Of a stretch of 64,000 nt of DNA, positions 35,777 through 46,597 are shown piece after piece. Source of the DNA: Calonectria ilicicola (lineage: Eukaryota > Ascomycota > Sordariomycetes > Hypocreales > Nectriaceae); contig CP085831.1 in assembly GCA_020809705.1 (NCBI GenBank), positions 2,046,001 through 2,110,000 on the forward strand, read 5' to 3'. Positions within the stretch are counted from its first letter, which is position 1; each line of letters opens with the position of its first letter. A model generated the notes under the pieces. The model was not told the DNA's origin, searched no databases, and saw only the letters and a list, made by a program, of their open reading frames with translations. Position numbers and translations under genes: made by a program.

Positions 35777-36986
35777 ATGGAGACATACAAGGCCAAGGCC
35801 ACACCTCTCCCACTCATGTCACCCAGATCCAGTCCTACGACACATGTCGAGGATACTTTGAACAGTGACATCGACTCATTCATGTTTGATCATGACCTAA
35901 TGTGAGTGGGCACATTCTATCAACCTCTTGGACTGGCTAATGCCTCCTTCGTCTGTCTACGCAGAGCCACTGACCATGCTTCATTTCCCATGTTTCATCT
36001 ACCTGACTTCACCATGTTCTTCGAAGACCCGTTCACTCCTTCTGAATTTTCATCTGATGTGACCCCTGCTTCCGGTGATTCGACTCAAAATTTGTCTGCA
36101 AAGAGGCCAGATGAGAAGTTGCTTAGCTTTTCCCCAGTGGCTACCATTGCTCCACTGCGCAACAGCACTAGCCAAAGTATCGACTTTTTCGCCATTACAG
36201 CCGAGCTTCGAGGCATGTTTTTTGTTGCAGAAGATGTATTTGAAAGCGAAAAGACCCATCGCCCACTTGAGCTTACTTGCTACCGTCGTAATCTGTGGCA
36301 GTGTTCATGTGAGTTGGCTCTACCGCGCGACATTACGCATGTTCTGGATAAGCACGGAAATGCCTGTGCAATTTCTGAGTTGGCCGTGTCGCTTTCAGCT
36401 ACCGAGTCTATTGATGGAAATGCGGCCAAAATCGTCGCATTCCCATCGAAGACAACTGGTCGTGCTAGGCAAACACCACCTGCCATTTATCCCTTGGACT
36501 TGGCCATCGGACGAGATAATCATAGAGACAGAGTTACTGTCAAAGTAGCTTGGAAGAAGCTACAGTTCAAACACGCCACGGCTAACAACGGGCGTAGAAA
36601 GGGTCTGCAGCAATGCTATACAGTTCGAATTAACCTTGTCGCAAAAGCATCTGGGGGTGAATGGGTCAATGTGGCAGAAATACAATCTAGTCCTATCATT
36701 GTTCGCGGCCGGAATCCAGGGAATTTTACCAGTTTAAAAGAAATTGCCGTTACCGGGGAAACTAGAAATGATGGCGGAGAGAAGTCAGATATGGTCCTGA
36801 ATTCCGAGAAACAAGATGACAGACTGAACAATATCTCACAAAAACGTAAACTTGATAGCTTTTCATCAGTAAGTCCCGAATACTCCTTTTTATGCATCTG
36901 CCTCTAACCATGGACCATAGTTCGATGATTTGCACCTTGAAGAATCTGTTCAAAACCAAATTTCAGCCAATGGTCTTACTAAATGA
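35777..36986 (+). CDS. NDT80/PhoG-type DNA-binding transcription factor, C-terminally truncated
   Basis: Exons 35777-35901, 35965-36868 and 36921-36986 (introns with GTGAGT and GTAAGT donors) give 364 residues. The N-terminal ~75 residues are acidic and Ser/Pro-rich. The NDT80 DNA-binding fold follows: FFAITAELRGMFFVAED, LTCYRRNLWQCSCELALP, the central KKLQFKHATANNGRRKGLQQ and SSPIIVRGRNPGNF. The motifs at LQFKxATANNG and PIIVRGRxPG are hallmarks of the family, whose fungal members include Vib-1-type regulators of protease secretion and heterokaryon incompatibility. Translation ends at TGA 36984-36986, but the same frame continues into a conserved-looking tail (separate entry), so this is probably a truncated protein with the DNA-binding domain intact. 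CGA to TGA is the simplest explanation. The HET and NB-ARC genes in the window make an incompatibility link tempting but unproven. Confidence 0.8.
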
Positions 36987-37476
36987 CGGTCTGTATCGAA
37001 CCCTGGATCCCAATCAATATCATGTTCCAAGACAATATCACCGGCTTCCATGTATAATATAAATCAACCGAAATCATCTGTGCCTATAATCCTTGACATA
37101 TTAGAAGACTCTGATGGTCCAAAAAGCCCTGCGAAAGTGGTGGATACTAGCGACCCACAACAGTCCGCGAAAACGAGAGCCGAAGAAGCAAGGGTACCTT
37201 CAAGCCCGAGTTCAAGCCCTCCTAGAAATTCAGAGGCACTTTATGAATATTTTCCTCTCACCATGGATGATAGGTGAAAAATACCATTTCTATACAAAGA
37301 AGCACAGCTGACATTCGGTCGATTGCAGGTTGCCGCCAGTTGAGGCCATATATGTCCCACATGAAGTCCACGATACAACAATTCCCGCTGAGCTCAAAGC
37401 TGAACGGCTGCGGAGCAGAATGAATAGATATTTTGTCGCAGATCCATCCAATAGGTGTTGCACATGCAGTAGTTGA
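36987..37476 (+). pseudogene. Separated C-terminal tail of the NDT80-like gene
   Basis: Directly after the TGA the same frame reads RSVSNPGSQSISCSKTISPA and continues to YEYFPLTMDDR. After an intron at 37274-37328 (GTGAAA donor) it continues with LPPVEAIYVPHEVHDTTIPA and ELKAERLRSRMNRYFVADPS, ending with TGA at 37474-37476. From memory, a box of the type PPVxAIYxPHxVHxT occurs at the C-terminus of Vib-1-like NDT80 proteins, so this is the same gene beyond the stop. An independent start at the ATG 37050 is possible but unlikely to be functional. Confidence 0.6.
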
Positions 37477-38027
37477 GTCACGCAAATTAATGCGAGGAAA
37501 ATGAGAGTATTTTCTGAACAAATTAATCCGGGTGGATTTTTAAGAAACTGCAATTACTCATTTCAGTGCATAAGCTGTGGTTGAAATCTCTTATTAGATT
37601 ATTTAAGCTAGTTCGATTTGGTAATTTATATGCTTTTCATGCTACCAAGTGTGGATTCATATTCACTTTCCAACGAAAAAATGCCAGTGTAGAGGGTTCG
37701 AAGAGAAGCATAAAATGCCCGACTATTATAGAAAGCTAATAAAACGAAACAAGACTTTGAAAGTACACTGTGATGAAAGTTTAGCACTGTAAACTCGCTA
37801 TCTTTGCTCGAACTATTATCTGAATATTTCTGATGGAGAAAAGAGTAGAAACTTTGAGAACTGATGAGATTATTAGGCCTCATCGATCTTGCCCCCTCCC
37901 CGTTTGAAATAAAGATCACAGCGAAAATAAAACCGGTATTCGCGACCATAAACTGTGCAAAAAAGGAATCACTTTACTTGGATAAGAATAGCCAAAAATG
38001 ATCGTGCAGCCGCCATTGTCGAGAGCC
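37477..38027. other. Spacer between convergent genes
   Basis: AT-rich 3' spacer between the NDT80-like tail and the sugar transporter. A minus-strand frame at 37626-37949 overlaps it but lacks motifs. Confidence 0.5.
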
Positions 38028-40006
38028 TTATACATTTGTGTGCTCGGCAACGGCAGGTTCGACATTGACAATATTGGCGTTGTAATCAACTGCGTATACC
38101 TTCTTCTCCTTAGATGCCTTGACAGGGCTTGCCGATGCAAAGATGTGGTCCAATTCCTCAAGCTGTCATATGCCGTTAACATCTGTTCATAGATTAAAGA
38201 AGGGGGGTAGGTAACGCACAGTGCGGCTCTTGGTTTCGGGTACAAGGAAGTACAAAATACCGGATTGGATAAAGCACCAGACACAGAAAACAATATACGT
38301 CTTCCAGGCAATGTTCTTGAGTGCGACGGGGATGCCGAATTGCATAACCAACATGGCTGTTTGACAATCAACATTAGCATAACCATACCTCTCACACACT
38401 TTGAGATATTCCAGGGGGTCCTCGTACCTGCTGAAGTGAAGAGAGAGCTGAAGGCCATTCCCTTGGCTCTAATCTCATAGCTGAGCACCTCTACAGGATA
38501 CAACGCTTGCAAGGGCGTCCAGCCAATTGAGTAAGAAATTTGGAAAATGTACACCCAAGCCAAAACAGCCTTGCTCACAGAGGGAGAAACGGCATCAATT
38601 TGTGCGTCGGAATCGACATCTGTGATGTTTGCGATGGAAGCTGGAATCGTGACACCGACCCAACAGAGACCACACACAATGTTTACGAAAATGAGCATGG
38701 GGCGTCGACCGACGGTGTCAGTGAGGCTAGCACCAGCTGCGGCAAAGACGATTTGGATGGCGTTCATGCCAATGGCAACGTTTGTCTGGGTCTTCTCGCC
38801 TTTAATTCCAGCTGTGTCAAGGAAAGCGCTGAGGTAGTACGAAACGATGTCTGGGAAAAGGAAAGGTTAGCTTTCAGCCTTCGCTATGATTGATACTAGA
38901 AATTGTGGCAAAATAAAACGTACTGTTTCCAGCCCACTGTCCGAAGAGAGACACGAGACAATTGCAAGTAAGACGGTAGATGGAGGCACGGGAGGAGAAG
39001 AGGGCACGATAGTCCCACCATCTCTTGTCAGTACCATCCATCTCTAGGTGCTGCTCGTACTCAGTAAGCTGGAGCTTAACCCATTCACTGTCAGGGTTGC
39101 CGTGACCATGAAGCCTGATTAAGTTCTCGGTAGCCTGCTCCTTCTTACCGCGAGTGTACAGCCATCGAGGTGACTCGGGCAGCCACAGTGCACCGAAGGC
39201 AATGATGCAAGGGAACATCAACTGCAGACAGACCGGAATCATCCAAGACGTGTTGCCACCATAGTCGAGACCGCCTCGCGCAGCACCACTAGCAACGATG
39301 GCTCCAACAGGCCACATGACATTGTACAGACCAGTAATAACACCACGGTGAGCAGGATGGGAGACTTCGACGACGTAGACAGGTCCAGCAGCGGCCGCAA
39401 TACTGACACCAAAACCAAGGAAGAACCGGCCAGCCATGAATTGGTCAACGCTAGAAGTGGCAATAGTCGCGATTTGGATGATGACACCGATGATGATGAT
39501 GGATGAGCCAATCGTCATACCAGCTCTTCGACCCCAGGTATCGATAGCAGGACCAACAAAGGGGATAGCGACAACAGAACCAATTTGGTACATTGAGGTG
39601 ACGATACCTGGTGAAATATCTTGTTAATAATGGCTATCGGGCAAGTTCAGACAAGAGACAACATACCAGCTCCAATTCCAGCATTATCCACTTCAAAGAA
39701 CTTCTTGAAGGCCTTGTTGGAGAGAAGAGTCCCAAAGAGAGAGCCATCGTAACCGTTAGCAGTGGAGCAGCAGAAAGCCACAAAACTAGCAATGATGAGG
39801 ATTGGAGCTGCGATCTTGGGCGGCGGCTCCTTCATCATAGCCTGTTGGAAGGCTTCATCTCCAATGGTCGTCTTGGTGACTGCCACCGAGTCGCCAAAGT
39901 CCGGCTAGATGATTCAAGTTAGTAGTGTAAATAAATGCATGCATGTTGAGAGCCAATTCCATAAACCTACATCTTTCTTTTCATCGTGAATTGAGGAGGA
40001 ACCCAT
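38028..40006 (-). CDS. MFS sugar transporter (hexose/lactose-permease type)
   Basis: Six exons: 40006-39971, 39904-39667, 39607-38924, 38850-38428, 38356-38220 and 38162-38028. All introns are GT-AG and phases fit, giving 550 aa. Sugar-porter signatures are in place: GYDGSLFGTLL in helix 1, DTWGRRAG in the loop 2-3 motif, GRFFLGFGVSIA, YVVEVSHPAHRG, PESPRWLYTRGKKEQA, QWAGNNIVSYYLSAF in helix 7, DTVGRRPMLI, PVEVLSYEIRAKG, and VPETKSRTLEELDHIF at the end of helix 12. Twelve membrane segments are expected in the plasma membrane. The substrate is probably a mono- or disaccharide taken up with protons; the exact sugar cannot be read from sequence. The upstream 2 kb is GC-rich with no other gene. 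It looks intact. Confidence 0.9.
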
Positions 40007-42248
40007 GGTGACTGTGTTTGATGATGAACAACGCTTGAAGCCAAGTACAGTGTCTCTCTCTCAATCGATGAGGAGGCCGATGGCTTTGGTTATGTATTGA
40101 AACGAGATGTAACAGTATTGGGCCGACTGCGACATGAGGGTTCGCGTGGAACCAATTAATGATTGGCTCTTCAAATTGGATGTTCAGCTGCGAGCCGAGA
40201 CTCTGTGAACCCGGGACGAAATGGGCCATTGTGCCATACTTGGCGCCTTGTGCTCTGCCATGCGGGCAGGCCCGTCGGGTTCCAGGTCCGCAAGTCGTCC
40301 GTCTGGAGAAAGGCCAGCGGCGCGAGGCGCGCTGCTTGCATCTGCGACAAGTGATATTCCTGGTGCTAGGCTGAACCGTCTTGAATGTCTTCGGCTCTGC
40401 TCGCCGCTGAGCCTCGCGTGGACAGGGGGAGTGCAGGACTGAGCTGTGCCGCCTAATTCGGCTCCGCGAGCCGCTAGGAGTGGCGGGAATAAGATAGCGC
40501 CGAAGACCGCCAAGGATTGGGTGAAGCATTCACGGCCCGTGATTCCGTCTGCCTCTTCAGGGTCGGCTCGCTTCCCCGCAATCCAGCTTCAGTTCCTCCG
40601 CCAACGACTGCTCGCTTGCCCTTGACGGATCGACGGGAAGAGACTTGAACGCCGCCAGCGACTAAGCGATTCGATTGGCTCATGGGGCATCCCATGCCGG
40701 GCAGACGCGCTAGTTGTTTAACAAACGGATGGCATGATCCTCGTGGAGCACGGAATCAGGACGAGGTTCCCGTAGCACACACGTGTTCATCCCTACCAAG
40801 CCAACAAAAGGCCGTCAGGTGTGGCAAGGCCTAAAATTTCTACAGCCCAATGTCTGCAGGGCTTGAATAAATGAGCCATATAAAGCATAAGCCTTGCGTT
40901 CAGGTGTTGAGTGACTTTTTTCTCTTCATCGAAAACTTCTTGTCAACTTGTTCATTTGGCATTATCTTAATAAATAGGCGCCAACATCGGCTCGAGTGGC
41001 ATCCTTTATGAATTTTGCAAATACAAAGTCAAGTTTTGATCGTTGGAATCCAATTCTGAAGACGCGATGTTGCACTACTGATTGGACTTGACATGCAAAG
41101 GAAAACCTCATAAATGCAGGCCTTCATCTTCAAGTTCATGTCAGTAGACCATCTTTAGCGTCATCAAACAAAAGGGAACAGTAAGCCTTTTATTATTTTT
41201 TTCATCAGCTCTTTTTTGTTTTTTCTTTTCTTACGATCTGAAAAAAATCGGGGGGGGAGGGGGGGGACTTGATTGCTTGCACGTGTATTCCTTTCCCTCA
41301 GACTAGCCGAGGCTTACCCTATGCCCTTCACCATCCTCCCCGAAACCAACCCCAGATGATGAAATATCATAAATTTCATTCATAAACATCGTAAAATGTC
41401 CTTATCAAACGATCTATGCTTCACAAAAGGAAGCGTGACTGTGCGACCAAGTGGCGCGGGCTGTCAGAGTGCTTGAAGCCTAACGGAACGCGCGATCATG
41501 TGATCAGGAAAACGCCTATTCCATTACGGGCATAGTAGAAAGTCGACCTATCATGGCTTCCGAAAGGACGGTGCTTGATTGACTAGACTCAAAGCGGCGC
41601 CGCCCATGTCCTCGGGTTGCATGAAATGAGAGGCTGGAGCGAAAACCTTGTTTTGTCTGTGCAAATGTCCATCGCTTCTGTTTTTAAGCTGCCCGAGCAT
41701 CAGCTTGACTCTGATAAAGAGGTATACATTTTATTATGTGTAATGAGCGAGAAAAAAAAGTCCCGTCGTAGGTCTGACGGATCAAGAGCGAACGTGCTGA
41801 TGGCGGTTTATTAGATATCGACTAGCAGTCTATTGCAATTACATGACTATTGAGTTCTGGGTAAATAATCCATTTAAGAAATCTAAATCTAAATCTAGAT
41901 ATTTATTGATCAGTGAAATAGAGGAAAAAATACAGAATCGGGATCTTTGAATATTTAGACAAAATGAGCTATGCTGCAATAGGTCAAGTGTCCCATGGCA
42001 GATTTGGCACAGGCAGAGTGAAGCATTCCTGCTGGTGCGGTCCCATGAATCATTTTCGGAATGGCCGAGCGTGAGTTGGTCCTGAAACTAACCTATTTCG
42101 CAACCTGTCAATTTCAGACACGCACGACAAGAAGGAGATTGCTGCGACCCCTTGCACTAAGTAGTAAGGCTTTAATCTCCAACAATTTATGGCCCACGCC
42201 TACCTAGACCATTTTCTCTGCCCAGTTTGCATTTTATCCGCATTCACT
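40007..42248. other. Intergenic (2.2 kb) with GC-rich part and G-run
   Basis: 40150-40700 is GC-rich with overlapping frames on both strands (for example 39981-40529), judged chance. A G8-A-G7 run at 41250-41266 and A/T-rich DNA follow. No gene called. Confidence 0.45.
41250..41266 (+). repeat. Poly-G run (possible G-quadruplex)
   Basis: Eight G, one A, seven G in a row on the plus strand, next to a poly-A/T-rich stretch. It is also a likely spot for sequencing error. Confidence 0.6.
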
Positions 42249-43718
42249 ATGATGCTCACAAAAGCACTACAAGGTCCCTTGGTGGTGCTTCTGGGATTAG
42301 TTGGCAATGCCTCCGCGGTCAAGGTGGCTTCGACGTACCTTGCTGGGTATCACACCAACCAAGGATATCCGGTATCCTCCGTGCAATGGAGCAAATACAC
42401 TGATATCAAATACGCATTTGCGTAAGTTCAAGAATCTCTGTTCATAGTCCGTGATGGAAATAATGATGCCAATGTCTTTTCTTTTTAGTGAAACCACTGC
42501 AGATGGAACCCTTAGTTTGGCCGGATCTGAGCCGGACCAGCTCCCCGTATTTGTGACAGCAGCTAGAAAGCACGTGAGTTTCCCACGTCTATGTAGATAC
42601 CTTCTTTTCAAAATTTGTTTCTGACATTATTGGATTATAGGGAGTGAAGGCGACGGTTTCGGTTGGTGGTTGGACTGGCAGTCGATTTTTCTCTTCTAGC
42701 ATCAGCGCGGCTACGAAACGAACCGCCTTTGCGAAGACTTGCATGAGCTTCATAAAAAAGTATAACCTAAATGGGCTTGACTTTGAGTACGAACTCTCCA
42801 TAGAACACCGTGGCTGTAATTACTAATGTCAAGTAGCTGGGAATATCCAAACAGGCAAGGAGTTGGGTGCAACACCATCAACTCTTACGATACCACAAAT
42901 TTTCTTTCTTTTCTAAAGGAGCTCCGTCAACAACCGGGTGGCCAGAGCCTTTTCCTTACGGCTGCTGGATCCCTGTATCCATGGTATAATGCCAGTGGCG
43001 TTTCGTATAGTAATGGCGGACTCAAGGGCTTTGCTGATGTTCTTGACTATGTCATGATTATGGGTTACGATGTCTATGGTCCATGGACTGCAAGTGGTGG
43101 TCCTAATGCTCCTCTAGCAAGGTCTTGTGATGGCCGAAATAATCAAGGGGGTATTAAAGAGGGTATTGCTCAGTGGATTGGTGCGGGGATCCCCGCGAAC
43201 AAGCTGGTACTTGGCGTTCCTGCCTATGGTCACGGCTTCTCAGTCAATAAGACGGCAGCATTCCCCAATAATACCGGTGTCTTGAACGCATACCCACCAC
43301 AAAATCAGTCGCATCGTTTCCGAGGCAGCAGTTGGGATAGCAACGGCACAATTGATGTTTGTGGGAATGCTCAACCTCCTGGCGGAACTTACGAGCTGCG
43401 CAGCTTGATTAGCCATGGCTTCTTGGATAACGCAGCAAATCCGGCCAAGGGCATATTTTATGGATATGATTCCTGTAGTCAAACGGCAAGTTATATCTTG
43501 AGGGCTATCTGTCCGCTGCTAACTAGTGTTTTTAGCCCTTCGTTTACAACAAGAATACACAGATTTGGGTGTCTTATGATAGCGCTCAATCCTTTGCTGC
43601 GAAAGGAAAGTATATCTTGCAAGCTGGTCTGGCGGGGTTTGCAATGTGGGAAGCTGGCGGCGACTACAACAATATTCTTGTCAATGCGATCCGGAAAGCC
43701 ACAGGCCTGAGCACCTGA
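42249..43718 (+). CDS. Secreted GH18 chitinase
   Basis: Five exons: 42249-42421, 42489-42573, 42641-42786, 42837-43485 and 43536-43718, total 411 aa. The start at 42249 gives a signal peptide (MMLTKALQGPLVVLLGLVGN, cleaved near ASA); an upstream in-frame ATG at 42189 would extend it. GH18 signatures: YLAGYHTNQGYPVSSVQWSK, KYAFAETTADG, VSVGGWTGSRFFS, and the catalytic motif LNGLDFDWEYP, assembled across the third intron. Here the first Asp of DxxDxDxE is Asn while the last Asp and the proton-donor Glu are kept. Later come MIMGYDVYGPW, GVPAYGHGF and GFAMWEAGGDYN. Intron 4 (43486-43535) has a GC-AG border (GCAAGT donor). It hydrolyses chitin outside the cell, in wall remodelling or attack on fungal or arthropod chitin. 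No chitin-binding module was seen. Confidence 0.9.
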
Positions 43719-44008
43719 AGTTGAACGGAGGAGGTCAACGTGGTGTGCTAAAGGCTATATTCGTTTGAGAGTGTATTTGAACTTTTAGAGCTGTATTTCT
43801 AAATGATTAAAGTGTTCAACCTGTTGGTCATTTACTGAGTGAATTCAAAATGTCGGCATCAATTCCAGGCGATATCCCGTATTGGCGAGAACATCAAGCT
43901 TATTATTGTCTAAACGCAAAACATTGTCTAGTAAGGGTGAGGTTTGCAAAAAAAAATAAAATTTTAAACACATCCATCCCTTGAAAAGAGTCATCCATCA
44001 TTTGCTCC

Positions 44009-45418
44009 CTAAGAACCCCCGACAGAAGCCCTCTGTAATCGTATTGGGAATTCCGGTGCCTCAAGAAGCCGCGTGGCTACTTTATTCCAAGATTCCGCCA
44101 TGTCAGACTGCGAGATCCAGCTTGTCATGCAAAATCGCACCGAATCGTACGTTTCAATGCGTGATTCGGATTCCATCGAGATGAAAGAGTAGTCGCGCAA
44201 TAAATAGAGATCCTCTTCAAAACGCTCATTTGAATGGCCCCCTACAAGCTCTGCATATGCCTGAAGCGCCGATTCGGACACACTCTGTTGACAGAATTCG
44301 CTGATGAAAGCAAGCAAATGAATGGCCGAAGGACTCTCGTAACGAATGCGGTTCAATGTGAACCCCCACGTAGCCATGACTGAATTTAAGGCGGACCTGT
44401 CTCGTCGGCGGTCGGGGTACTTGAGATCAAGGAGCTTCTTTTTGCTGCGTTCTGTTTGAAGCTCTCTGACATATGATCTGGGAGATGCACGTGGCCGCTT
44501 TGGCGCAATATAAGAAGCTGCTTGGCAAATGGCGAGTGGGACATAGTCTAGCGTGCGGACAAGAGCCTCGCGATCCTCGTTGCTGTCATTGTGCGACAGC
44601 AGTTTATTCCGCAGCAACTCTAGAGCTTCACTTGGCCTCATTACCGGCACCGTGTACACACATTCCGGGTCCGTAATCTTGAGTGCCGTAGCTTTGTTTC
44701 GGCATGTGACTAAAATCGACCCGTGGGAAGCTATTGGAAGGATCGATTCCAGCACGTCTTCGGATAGAAAGGGATCAAGATCATCCGCACTATCCAGAAT
44801 CATCAGCCAAGGGCCGTTTTCTTCGTCCTGCAGCCAGTTGACTATGGCCACGATGACAACGTTCGCATCCGGGCTATCTCGCTCCGGTAGCTTAAGTTGC
44901 TTGGCGATATTCCGATACGCTTCCTCGAGACGGACGCGCGAGCCTGCGTGGACCCAGAAGACAAATTTGTTTGGGGACTTTGCCTTTAGCTGGTATGCAT
45001 ACTCGATCGCAATTTGTGATTTCCTATTCTATTTAGTACTTGTAATGGAAGGGAAAGGCTGTGTGATTGCTTACCCAACACCACCAAGACCAACCAGTGC
45101 GAGACTGTTGCCTGTTCCCGTGTCGCTTGTTTCAAGCCACTCTGTAACCTCTTGTCGCTTGACATAGCGAGGATCACGCGGGAACGGGACAGCAAAAACC
45201 GACCGTGAAGATTGTACAGAGGTACTGGAACGATTGGACGAGTGATATGTGTGGTTATTTCCCACCTGTATGCTGCTGTTTCCATTGGCTGTTATGTTCC
45301 CGGCAGTGTTGTTGTACGTCTTGCCATAGTTGAAGTTCACAGTTCCTCCATCTGAGGTATGGATGCCTGCTACGACGTTATGGCCATTAATAGGCCCGTG
45401 AAAGTGTTGTTGGCTCAT
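44009..45418 (-). CDS. NB-ARC (STAND) protein, NLR-like, without C-terminal repeats
   Basis: Exon 1 (45418-45075) and exon 2 (45023-44009), with a 51-nt intron in the middle of the Walker A motif, give 452 aa. The N-terminal ~85 residues are Asn/Gly/Ser-rich with a glycine-patterned start (HGPINGHNVVAG, GGTVNFNYG), reminiscent of amyloid-type signalling motifs on fungal NLR proteins. The NB-ARC core shows ALVGLGGVGKSQIAIEYAY (Walker A), GPWLMILDSADD (Walker B), GSILVTCRN (sensor), and a winged-helix region (YVPLAICQAASYI, AIHLLAFISEF). The protein stops at 44011-44009, just after the region where related proteins begin TPR repeats, so it either is a short form or has lost its sensor repeats. 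Such proteins act as NTP-driven switches in fungal non-self responses. Divergent from the cytochrome b5/ACAD gene. Confidence 0.82.
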
Positions 45419-46597
45419 GGGCAGACAGGATCAGCCCGCATAGATCAATATGTTGGTGTATTGTAGAGGAAAAAGCTCAACTCGGCTGTGATGATCTCAG
45501 GCTCACGTGCATATTCTCCAAGCGCCCGACCTGCTCAGCCTCATCTAGTTAGTTAGTCATCAGGTGCACCGCCAATCACGAAGCTGACGACCATTCATGT
45601 CTCACCACATTCAAAAGTGGAGGCATTTATGGACAGTGGTACTGGAATGGACGGCCTGTTCAAAGATGCCGCCATGAGCAATAGTCTGAGAATGTAAATC
45701 TAATAATGTGGTAGCCGTTCAATATATAAGACTAAACAATTCCCGTATTTTGGGCAGTTTTTATTTCCCAGATACCTAGCTGGGTCTTGGTGCGAGTGAA
45801 GGACTGTCCATGTCACAATACCCCGCAATGAACGCGTTCAAGTGCTGAAAAAGCGCTCCCTCCATGACCATGACATGCAAGGATCAGGCAACAAACAGAG
45901 TAGGGCACTCGTACTTGGCATGATTATTTGGGGCAAGGAAGTATTTCCTTGTAGTGTGAGGTACACATTGCCCGCCCCGCGATTGGGGGGTTAGCGGGCC
46001 AAGGAAGTTACATGCATGTGTAGTGTGTGTGATTGAGACCATGCAAACGTGATATCATGCCGCTATTTTGTGGTTACATCAGGATCTGAGAGTAAAGAGT
46101 AAAGAAGAATGGTGATGAGCACATCTGTAGCACGATCGACCGTCTTGTGCTGGTATCACTGGCCCACCTCAGTAACCAACTTATTCGTCTCACCAAGGCT
46201 TTTCCCGCCAGGGTGAGTGATGTGTGGGCACGGGAAGGGGACGGGCCGCTGCGACCGATCACAGACAAGCTCATCACCGGATGTGACGGTGGCGATCGAA
46301 ATCTTCTCAAGTCATCAGTCAATATTAACTCACAGGCGGAACCGCGCCATGTTGATCTCCGTGTTTCATTTCAGTCCCAGTACAGAAATATGATGTCTCA
46401 GTTTGAGATAGCCAACATAGATTAATATGCAACAATAGTTGCGGATGGATGTATTTCGGTGAGGGTGCAGTAAGACATTGCCGTCCATGGTTCACCATGT
46501 GCCCCTGTCTATTCTATATTTTAATGGAAATGCTGTCGTCCTCCCCCCAAATTTGCGCGACGAATTCCATCTCCCCTACCAACGATAAAATTTCAGA
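45419..46597. other. Divergent promoter region (1.2 kb)
   Basis: Lies between the NB-ARC gene and the b5-acyl-CoA dehydrogenase gene, transcribed away from each other. Frames inside have no motifs. Confidence 0.5.

Noticed and set aside
37626..37949. Minus-strand 107-codon frame downstream of the sugar transporter
   Set aside because: The transporter ends cleanly at 38028 with the usual PETKSRTLEELDHIF tail; this frame has no motif.
39981..40529. 182-codon minus-strand frame upstream of the transporter
   Set aside because: Overlaps the transporter's first exon in another frame and lies in GC-rich promoter DNA with many open frames.
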